From: Photorhabdus thracensis | GTDB lineage: Bacteria > Pseudomonadota > Gammaproteobacteria > Enterobacterales > Enterobacteriaceae | Reading direction: 5' to 3' | DNA length: 64,000 bases | Assembly: GCF_001010285.1 (NCBI RefSeq) | Contig: NZ_CP011104.1 | Location: 2,728,001-2,792,000 of the forward strand | In this document: positions 57,910-64,000 of the stretch, in pieces | Layout of the letters: every line of letters begins with the position of its first letter | Numbering within the stretch: position 1 is the first letter of the stretch | Program-made: the position numbers and the translations under genes | Notes under the pieces: model-generated | What the model was told of the DNA's origin: nothing | Seen by the model: the letters and a program-made list of their open reading frames with translations, nothing else | Database searches by the model: none

Positions 57910-58263
57910 ATGAACACGGAATATCAATTTGAATCAAGCGAACAACGTGCATTCTCAATATCTTTTGAAACGCGGGTTAATGGATTAAATAAAGTTGCTC
58001 AAGTCAGGGCACAATATTTCAAATCTGATAATAAAGAGTTAAGTGTCTTTATTAATGAGATGAGAGATAAACGTAGCGAAAACTATGTGGATAATAAACG
58101 CGTGTTAGCTGCCATTTTCTACATAGCACGTATACCAACCAATAGGCATGAACTGGCATTGAATGAATTAACTCGTGAAGAAATGATTAGTCTGATACGA
58201 GCAATAAATATTATCAAGGCAACGAGTGTATTATTACCCAATAATTTATCGTTGCCGAACTAA
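57910..58263 (+). CDS. phage early protein of unknown function
   Basis: A 117-residue soluble protein rich in charged residues (YFKSDNKELSVFINEMRDKRSENYVDNKRVLAAIFYIARIP). From memory it resembles small conserved proteins (DUF5347-like) of P2-like enterobacterial prophages. No catalytic motif is seen. GATGAGG precedes the start. Confidence 0.55.
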   Translation: MNTEYQFESSEQRAFSISFETRVNGLNKVAQVRAQYFKSDNKELSVFINEMRDKRSENYVDNKRVLAAIFYIARIPTNRHELALNELTREEMISLIRAINIIKATSVLLPNNLSLPN

Positions 58264-58342
58264 ATAAAAATAACTATCGTTCTAATTTTAATGGCGCTAA
58301 CACGTCAGGGATTTTTATTACCAAAAACAAGGAAATTAATAA

Positions 58343-58546
58343 ATGAAAGCTACAGGTATTGAGCAGTTAATAAAAAAGGTGCGGGAGGATGAACGTAAAC
58401 ATTATGCAGATTTATTTTCATTCCGTTTAGCAAAACTGTCCGTTCATGTTTTGAAAAATAAAATGGATCATGCGGCCAGTGCAGCGCTTTTGCAACGTGA
58501 ATCTGAGAACGTCGAGCGTCAGGCCCAGGAGTGGCACTATGTCTGA
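58343..58546 (+). CDS. DUF2732-like phage protein
   Basis: A 67-residue helical, charged protein (IEQLIKKVREDERKHYADLFSFRL). It fits the DUF2732 family found next to the TraR/DksA-like gene in P2-like prophages. Overlaps the next gene by eight bases. Function unknown. Confidence 0.7.
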   Translation: MKATGIEQLIKKVREDERKHYADLFSFRLAKLSVHVLKNKMDHAASAALLQRESENVERQAQEWHYV

Positions 58547-58769
58547 TGTTATCGACCAAGCTTGTCAACATGCAGAGGAAACACTGGAACGCAAAATATT
58601 AAGGCATATAAACCGCCCTGTGAGTGTTTCTACGTTTGAATGTGAAGATTGTGGGGAATTAATCTCATCAGAGCGACGGATGAAAGTCATGGGTGTTACC
58701 CGTTGTGTTTCCTGTCAGGAAGTTTTCGAGATGGAACAGAAACATTATCGGAGTGTGTGGGATGACTAG
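58539..58769 (+). CDS. TraR/DksA-type zinc-finger protein
   Basis: A 76-residue protein with a four-cysteine finger (CEDCGE ... CVSC, about residues 37-61) and a short N-terminal helix, the layout of phage TraR-like proteins. These bind RNA polymerase in its secondary channel and mimic DksA with ppGpp. GGAG lies upstream of the ATG at 58539. It overlaps the genes on both sides by eight bases. Confidence 0.8.
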   Translation: MSDVIDQACQHAEETLERKILRHINRPVSVSTFECEDCGELISSERRMKVMGVTRCVSCQEVFEMEQKHYRSVWDD

Positions 58770-59025
58770 ATATCATGATCTAACAACTAAAAATTTTGAT
58801 TGCATTGTGTCAGATAGTCAGCTTTGCATTGATGTATCGGTATTTATGCCTGTAATTGAGGAAAACGATATTGTTATTTTACGTGAATATAAAGGCGTTA
58901 GGGTTAAAACCTTTATCGTTAATTCTGTCATAAGAGATGATGTTAGCTGTGATTATCCATATGGAAATATCAGATATGAACTTACATCGCTATCACCGAA
59001 TTTTTTCTTTCGTGAGGGTGAATAA
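58762..59025 (+). CDS. DUF3850-like small protein
   Basis: An 87-residue protein (MTRYHDLTTKNFDCIVSD...). Its pattern (HxL near the start, then an ENDIVILREYKG strand) resembles the PUA/ASCH-like DUF3850 fold, which is usually RNA-related. Assignment is tentative. The next gene is a broken relative or analog. It overlaps the zinc-finger gene by eight bases. Confidence 0.5.
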   Translation: MTRYHDLTTKNFDCIVSDSQLCIDVSVFMPVIEENDIVILREYKGVRVKTFIVNSVIRDDVSCDYPYGNIRYELTSLSPNFFFREGE

Positions 59026-59027
59026 TC

Positions 59028-59280
59028 ATGAAAGTGAAAAACAAAACTCATCATTTAAAAAAGAGTTTATTTTATAGCTATTGATAACGGAGAGAAAAAA
59101 GCAGAATTTAGAGTAAATGATCAAGAATATAAAACAGGTGATTTTCTTGCATTGAATAAAATTGGTGACAATGGAAATTTCATAGGAAGATTGATTTCAG
59201 GAAAAATAACAAATGTAACGGTAATTAATAAAGATTTGTATCCGCAGATAGCGGAAGAATTTGTTTTGCTTTTATTTTAA
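59028..59280 (+). pseudogene. frameshifted DUF3850-like gene
   Basis: ATG at 59028 opens MKVKNKTHHLKKSLFYSY and stops early. If one A is removed from the run of six at about 59057-59062, the frame becomes THHLKRVYFIAIDNGEKKAEFRVNDQEY, followed by KTGDFLALNKI, and stays open to the TAA at 59280. This gives a protein of about 83 residues resembling DUF3850. A single-base insertion, or a sequencing error in the A-run, explains the break. Confidence 0.6.
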
Positions 59281-59305
59281 TTAATTCCCGTTAATTGTTT
59301 GTAAC

Positions 59306-61522
59306 ATGAATATTGAAAGAAAAGAAGAAAATAACGGCGATGCACTGCGTTCAATGTATCGCCAGAGTATAGAATTTCAGCCAGGGTTGCCGAATGATGC
59401 AACTCTGGCTGAACGTATTATGTGGGAGGCGAACCCTAACGATTATGCATGGCGGCATCAATATCTTGAGAATGTGCCGCATTCACTGGCGATCTACCTT
59501 GCAACACGTTACGCCAATATTTTCAATCAATCTGGTCGCCGCCGGGCTAATACGTTTTTACGTCAGTTCTGCGAGAACGTATTACCACGGTTAAAATTGG
59601 TCAATGAACAATACGAGTTCCAGCATATTGTATCTGGTGTTATGCCGTTCCCGTTTATCGAATCACTGGAACAATTGCCAACATTAGGACGTAAAGAAAT
59701 AAAACAGCTTGCGCATGAGATTGCGCGGTTTATGGCTGAGAGTTACGACCAATATGTTGAACAGGCCCTACAGAATGAGCAGGACGCTTGCCGTAGATTA
59801 ATTCATGTCTATACCCGTTTGGCTAAATTGACACAGCAAGCGGGAACGATAGCCCCATATTGGCAGCAATTTGCAAAAGGTCGAATTAAACCCACAGAAG
59901 ACCAACTATGTGCGGGATTGCTGCGCATGATGTCAGATCAATGGTGGTACATCCGTTTAAAGCGGATACGTGATATTCGTGCCGAACATATTGCAATTGC
60001 TGTCGGACAGGTACAAAAAGCGGTTTCATCCTATGTTTCACGTCAGACTTTACATGAATGGACAGAGCAGAAGCGGCTAAATTGGGAGTTTCTGCAATCG
60101 TTCGATTTAGAGAATGAAGATGGGGAGCGAGTTTCGTTAAGCGATAAGGTCTTGGGCAGCATTGCAAACCCTGCCGTTCGCCGTTGTGAACTCATGATCC
60201 GTATGCGCGGATTTGAGGACTTGGCTAACGAAATGGGCTGTGTGGGAGATTTTTATACTATTACAGCCCCTTCTAAATATCACTCTGTACATAGTGGTGG
60301 CGGTTTTGTGAAAAACTGGAACGGTGCGACCCCAAAGGATACACAAAAGTATTTGTGTAAGGTCTGGGCAAAAATCCGGGCGGCTTATTCCCGTGCGGGG
60401 ATCAGCGTATTCGGTTTTCGTGTTGTTGAACCTCACCATGACGGAACGCCACATTGGCATATGCTGCTATTTATGCGCCCTGAGCATGTCGATGAAATGC
60501 GCGACATTATGTGTTATTACGCCCGGTTGGAAGATTCAGAGGAATTACAGGGACAAAAGGCACTCAAGGCGCGTTTCCATGTGAAGCCTATCGATAAGGC
60601 AAAAGGTTCGGCCACGGGCTATATCGCCAAATACATCTCAAAGAATATTGATGGTTACGCGCTGGATGGCGAAAAGGATGGGGAAACAGGCCAACTTCTT
60701 AAGGATATGTCCCGTTCGGTTTCTGCCTGGGCGAGTCGTTGGCGCATCCGTCAATTCCAGCAGATTGGTGGTGCTCCGGTTTCTGTCTGGCGTGAACTGC
60801 GTCGCTTAAGTGGTGACGAACAGATTTTGCCTGATGAGGATATGGATAACGTTCGCTTTGCGGCGGATATTGGCAACTGGTCAGCCTATACCGAATTTCA
60901 GGGCGGTGCATTGGTTGCCCGCAAAGATCTCACTGTGCGCCTTGCTTATGAGGTCACCGAGGAAGGCAATATTTACGGTGAGGATGTTCAGCGTATTTCC
61001 GGTATTTACTCGCCCCGTCTGGGCGAATCCTCTTCTTTTGTTACCCGTACTGTGAAATGGAGGATGGTCCCTAAATCCAGCCCGGTATCTGCGGGTGAGG
61101 GTGTGGTTTTTTCTTCCTCTTGGAGTTCTGTCAATAACTGTACGGAGGCACGAAATACGGTTAGTCAAGGAAGTGATCTGTATTTAGATGAATTCTATTA
61201 CGGTTGGCATCAAATGAGTGAGAAGGAAAAAATACAGCGAGTTTATGAATCGGCAAAATTACAGAGTTTGGAGATGAGTGATGTGCTGGCACATTCGTTA
61301 CTGGAGGGGGGGAGTATGACCATAGATGGACAGCGTTATTGTTTATCTATGTTCGGTCATCTACATAAAGTTAAAAAAACGCATACTGAAACAACAAAAA
61401 TGATAATGAGTAGGTTAAGTGAAAAATTGGGGGTTGATATTTCCGGGATATTCCGTGATCCAAAAGGTCATTATTTGACTATGTTGCGAAAAATTAACCA
61501 AGGGCCGATTGAGGTCACATAA
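59306..61522 (+). CDS. A: P2 A-type rolling-circle replication endonuclease
   Basis: A 738-residue HUH nuclease that nicks the phage origin and becomes linked to the 5' end. Visible motifs: a conserved MIRMRGFEDLANEMG (about residue 297), the metal motif HHDGTPHWHMLLF (about residue 376) and the paired tyrosines in GYIAKYISKNIDGYA (about residue 446). Length is close to P2 gpA. In P2 the origin lies inside this gene; I could not pick out the nick site here. Confidence 0.93.
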   Translation: MNIERKEENNGDALRSMYRQSIEFQPGLPNDATLAERIMWEANPNDYAWRHQYLENVPHSLAIYLATRYANIFNQSGRRRANTFLRQFCENVLPRLKLVNEQYEFQHIVSGVMPFPFIESLEQLPTLGRKEIKQLAHEIARFMAESYDQYVEQALQNEQDACRRLIHVYTRLAKLTQQAGTIAPYWQQFAKGRIKPTEDQLCAGLLRMMSDQWWYIRLKRIRDIRAEHIAIAVGQVQKAVSSYVSRQTLHEWTEQKRLNWEFLQSFDLENEDGERVSLSDKVLGSIANPAVRRCELMIRMRGFEDLANEMGCVGDFYTITAPSKYHSVHSGGGFVKNWNGATPKDTQKYLCKVWAKIRAAYSRAGISVFGFRVVEPHHDGTPHWHMLLFMRPEHVDEMRDIMCYYARLEDSEELQGQKALKARFHVKPIDKAKGSATGYIAKYISKNIDGYALDGEKDGETGQLLKDMSRSVSAWASRWRIRQFQQIGGAPVSVWRELRRLSGDEQILPDEDMDNVRFAADIGNWSAYTEFQGGALVARKDLTVRLAYEVTEEGNIYGEDVQRISGIYSPRLGESSSFVTRTVKWRMVPKSSPVSAGEGVVFSSSWSSVNNCTEARNTVSQGSDLYLDEFYYGWHQMSEKEKIQRVYESAKLQSLEMSDVLAHSLLEGGSMTIDGQRYCLSMFGHLHKVKKTHTETTKMIMSRLSEKLGVDISGIFRDPKGHYLTMLRKINQGPIEVT

Positions 61523-61573
61523 CTAATTATTTCTCAATGAAATTGATGCATTTGTTAATTATATTAAATTAAA

Positions 61574-61589
61574 CTGTATATAAATACAG
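61574..61589 (+). promoter_or_regulatory. LexA (SOS) box
   Basis: CTGTATATAAATACAG fits the LexA consensus CTG-N10-CAG with an AT-rich alternating centre and 5' A/3' T flanks. It lies 20 bases upstream of the ATG at 61609, so LexA would block its promoter. In phage 186 the LexA-controlled tum gene lies in the same place, after gene A. Confidence 0.85.
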
Positions 61590-61608
61590 TTAATGGAACG
61601 GTAAAAAT

Positions 61609-61827
61609 ATGATGTCAGATTATCTGGATAAGTTGGCCGTGTTGGAACGGATTGAATTGATTGCTAAAGTTGGTAATTCAGGTATTTGCACTAGTCGAGA
61701 ACGGCAAGTCGCATTTGATTGGATTGCAGAACTGGCTGAGCAGGTCAGAAAAGAAATAATCTCAAATGTAAAAACTAAAAGGCCACTAAGTAGTGGCTCA
61801 GAATTACGCAGTAGGGCGAACTTTTAA
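61609..61827 (+). CDS. LexA-controlled small phage gene, candidate antirepressor
   Basis: A 72-residue protein (start at 61609 or the next codon). It is mostly helical and acidic-basic mixed (YLDKLAVLERIELIAKVGN...FDWIAELAEQVRKEI). It does not look like DinI or like 186 Tum by eye. Position after gene A and directly under a LexA box suggests the SOS-triggered induction function. It converges with and overlaps the ogr-like gene by 24 bases. Confidence 0.65.
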   Translation: MMSDYLDKLAVLERIELIAKVGNSGICTSRERQVAFDWIAELAEQVRKEIISNVKTKRPLSSGSELRSRANF

Positions 61828-62073
61828 TAAATCCAATGCCATTTGACGCTGTTGCGGGTTGAGGTTGTTAATCACGGTCTGCAACAGTTTATCACCCGTT
61901 TTTGCACTGGGACTTAGCGTGTGCGAAAACGTCAAATTCATAACAAATGTATAACCACATTCAACACTGGAACACGCGCAGTACAGATCAGCAATTTCAC
62001 GGTGCTTCCGATTCGTCTTGCGAATAACCGCCTTAGCACCGCACTCAGGGCAGATAATTTTTAATACGCGCAT
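61804..62073 (-). CDS. ogr: Ogr/Delta-type late-gene activator
   Basis: An 89-residue zinc-binding activator of P2-like late promoters. The start at 62073 (MRVLKIICPECG) follows AATGAGG. The four-cysteine finger is CPECG...CACSSVEC, with KAVIRKTNRKHREIADLYCAC and GYTFVMNLTFSHTLSPS typical of the family. It is encoded beside the portal gene on the same strand. Confidence 0.9.
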   Translation of the reverse strand: MRVLKIICPECGAKAVIRKTNRKHREIADLYCACSSVECGYTFVMNLTFSHTLSPSAKTGDKLLQTVINNLNPQQRQMALDLLKVRPTA

Positions 62074-62108
62074 ATTCCTCATTCCCAAAGTATCCATTTT
62101 CGGTAATT

Positions 62109-63155
62109 TTACCTGTTTTTTGCGCGTTTTGCACACGAACTTACGCGATCTTGTTTAAAACGGATATGTAATATTTCGGGCACATCATAGGTATTTATCG
62201 CATTCATGAACATATTTTGAACGGGGATAACTTCATCCTGGCGATAGACCTCACGGGCTTTTTCCGGATCACCCAACCCGCCGACATTGGTCGGGATAAT
62301 GCCAGCCAGTCCCGCCGGGAATCGGTGAGCGGTCAGCACATCTTGAGAGCTGATACTTTTCACATTGGCAAATTCATCATTGGCGGAGATATCACCCACC
62401 GGAATAAATTTAATGCCGTCAGGGTCGCCGTTGGGAATGTTTACGAACAGGGTTTCAAAGTTGCCAATGCCTTTGCTTTGGTGAAGCTTGCGTATGATCT
62501 CCTCTTCGGTCTCGTCAGAGATATTCGGGTCATTGGTGTAAATGATACCGCCAGTGTGAGCGCCATTGTGGTAATAACGACGACGGAAAATGGTGGCCTC
62601 AGCGTTGAGCAGGGCGGCATGAATACCGCCAATATAATCCGGCAATCCGTAAACTTGCTGTTGCGGGTCATACTGCTTGATGAAAATCACTTCTTCCGGT
62701 GAGTAAACCAACGGTTCCCCCTCCTGCAAGACCACAAAATATTTATCCTTACGGCGGCGTAGGTATAGGGAGGGCAAGACCGCCAGTGCGACCACATCAC
62801 CCCAGAAGTTACGGACTTTCAGAATGGCGACATCACCGAAAATCAGGAAATTAATCACGGCTGACTTGAATTGTTCATGGGACAGTCCGCCGCCGACATA
62901 ATCCGAGGCAATCATATTGTGACGGGCATAGAGTACACCGCCGTGTTGACTGTTCATGTTGGTCAGTTGTGCCAGGGCTAAACGGTCAATCGGTAGTGTG
63001 TAATGGTCATAGTCATTGTCATACCAGATATTTTGATAATCCGTTCTGGTGGTGAGTATCGGTTCAGGTTTGCCCAACGTGATTAAGCTCATTTGCCGTT
63101 GACGGCCGTTTGTACGTGGGGAATGTGCGCGGGTTTTCCTTAACTTTTTCTTCAT
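62109..63155 (-). CDS. Q: P2 Q-type portal protein
   Basis: A 348-residue portal protein through which DNA is packaged. It has a basic N-terminus (MKKKLRKTRAHS), GGGLSHEQFKSAVINFLIFGDVAIL, YGLPDYIGGIHAALLNAEATIFRRRYYHNGAH and GFGNFETLF-like segments seen in P2-type portals. Its start overlaps the terminase stop by one base (TAATG). Confidence 0.93.
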   Translation of the reverse strand: MKKKLRKTRAHSPRTNGRQRQMSLITLGKPEPILTTRTDYQNIWYDNDYDHYTLPIDRLALAQLTNMNSQHGGVLYARHNMIASDYVGGGLSHEQFKSAVINFLIFGDVAILKVRNFWGDVVALAVLPSLYLRRRKDKYFVVLQEGEPLVYSPEEVIFIKQYDPQQQVYGLPDYIGGIHAALLNAEATIFRRRYYHNGAHTGGIIYTNDPNISDETEEEIIRKLHQSKGIGNFETLFVNIPNGDPDGIKFIPVGDISANDEFANVKSISSQDVLTAHRFPAGLAGIIPTNVGGLGDPEKAREVYRQDEVIPVQNMFMNAINTYDVPEILHIRFKQDRVSSCAKRAKNR

Positions 63156-64000
63156 TATGCAGCCTTTGCAAATGTGTATTTAGAGGTGCGTTTCTTGTCG
63201 TAATTTAACGGCTCATTCATCAGGGCATGAGCGATTGCCCAGAAGACGTCAGCGTGTCCGGTTTCCCGCGAACGGTCAGCGACAAAGGTCATGCTGCCGC
63301 CTTTTTTCGTCGTGGTGTGTCGAATAGCCAGAAATGAGGCCAGAATTTCTTTTTGTTCCACATCCCATTCGATACGCTCCTCACTGACCACATCAATCAT
63401 TTTCATGACCAGTTGGTTTTTGCTTTGCGGGTTGTAGTGGATAGCGTGGGCTTGCCGGGGGGCGAAGTCCTGCACCATTTCATAGACACCGTGACCAATC
63501 CCCGTGGTATCAATACCGATATGAGTAAATTTGTAGCGCTTGAAGAGATTTTCAATCAGTTTCGCCTGATGTTTCCAGTTCATGCCTTGCCAATAGAACG
63601 TTGCCAATACCCGAAAAACTTCGGGCGCCATCATGGGCGGGGCAATAATCACAAAGGTTGAAGTATCGCCAGAACGGGCCGGGTCAAAACCGCCCCAGAC
63701 TTCGCGATCCCCAAAAGGACGCGGTGCATTGGGATCATGGTCTTCCCAGAGATGGATATCCGCGCCGCATTTTTCTAGTTGGTGATATTTGAAAACAGAT
63801 GCGCCACTATCAACAAACATACACAGATACAACATGTTAAATGTGTCTGGGTTATAACGGTTCCGCAGTTTTTCAATGGATGCCAGGTTGAATCCGCCCT
63901 TAATGGCATCTTCCAGCGTAATGACGTAACGCCATTGACCATCCGGGCAATCGCGACCGCCATCACGTAATTCATCAAATGAGGGAAATTCAATGTTCTT
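63155..64000 (-). CDS. P: P2 P-type terminase ATPase subunit, N-terminus outside window
   Basis: The frame is open from 63155 to the right edge (about 281 codons), and the start is not in the window. The visible C-terminal part has ITLEDAIKGGFNLASIE, RYNPDTFNMLYLCMFVD, the nuclease-like VWGGFDPARSGDTSTFVI with acidic residues, and DTTGIGHGVYEMV, all typical of P2 gpP. Walker A should lie outside. An internal Met at 63835 is not the true start. Confidence 0.93.
   Translation of the reverse strand, partial: KNIEFPSFDELRDGGRDCPDGQWRYVITLEDAIKGGFNLASIEKLRNRYNPDTFNMLYLCMFVDSGASVFKYHQLEKCGADIHLWEDHDPNAPRPFGDREVWGGFDPARSGDTSTFVIIAPPMMAPEVFRVLATFYWQGMNWKHQAKLIENLFKRYKFTHIGIDTTGIGHGVYEMVQDFAPRQAHAIHYNPQSKNQLVMKMIDVVSEERIEWDVEQKEILASFLAIRHTTTKKGGSMTFVADRSRETGHADVFWAIAHALMNEPLNYDKKRTSKYTFAKAA

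Overview
The window looks like chromosome from a Photorhabdus- or Xenorhabdus-type member of the Enterobacterales. This is inferred from remembered gene order and protein similarity, not from a search. Host blocks familiar from enteric genomes (nqrABCDEF-apbE-nqrM, dpaA/yafJ/gmhA/fadE, lysA/lysR, rsmE-gshB-yqgE-ruvX, pilT/yggS-proC-yggT-rdgB-hemW) are intact. They are separated by accessory regions rich in insertion sequences, gene remnants and a prophage.

Layout. Bases 1-20780, all minus strand, hold part of a type VI secretion (T6SS) locus. In transcription order it contains a tssB remnant, tssC, tssK, tssL, an OmpA-family anchor gene, vgrG, a 737-residue putative effector, three related formylglycine-generating-enzyme-like (FGE-like) lipoproteins, a Coa1-like membrane protein, an unknown two-span membrane protein, and tssM, which runs off the left edge. 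Most of these genes overlap or nearly touch. An IS1182-family element, itself interrupted by an IS256-family element, splits the lipoprotein array. One lipoprotein is fused to a copy of the effector's C-terminal domain. The tssB remnant lacks its middle and its end, so the machine probably cannot build a sheath from this locus alone. tssA, E, F, G, H, J and hcp are not in the window.

Bases 20800-22600 are a decayed stretch. It holds a methyltransferase with a small coupled upstream ORF, a truncated acetyltransferase and a truncated antitoxin with its operator palindrome. Bases 22764-29953 encode the sodium-pumping NADH:quinone reductase with its flavin transferase and maturation factor. Bases 30371-40096 carry envelope, lipid and amino-acid genes, including a metallo-beta-lactamase-fold protein without the usual metal histidines.

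Bases 40107-44632 are an insertion-sequence cluster: a solo TnpB element, a frame-broken IS1182-family element, and an uninterrupted twin of the IS1182 copy found in the T6SS locus. A prepilin peptidase and two housekeeping operons follow, up to 53377. After about 1 kb of AT-rich DNA, a P2/186-like prophage begins at about 54779, next to a 5'-truncated siderophore-binding-protein gene. The prophage shows integrase, CI repressor, Cox-like and CII-like regulators, small early genes, the HUH replication protein A, a LexA-box-controlled small gene, an Ogr-type activator, portal Q and terminase P, which runs off the right edge.

The strongest candidate for something undescribed is the vgrG / effector / FGE-like lipoprotein array, read here as an effector with several diversified, probably non-catalytic immunity lipoproteins.
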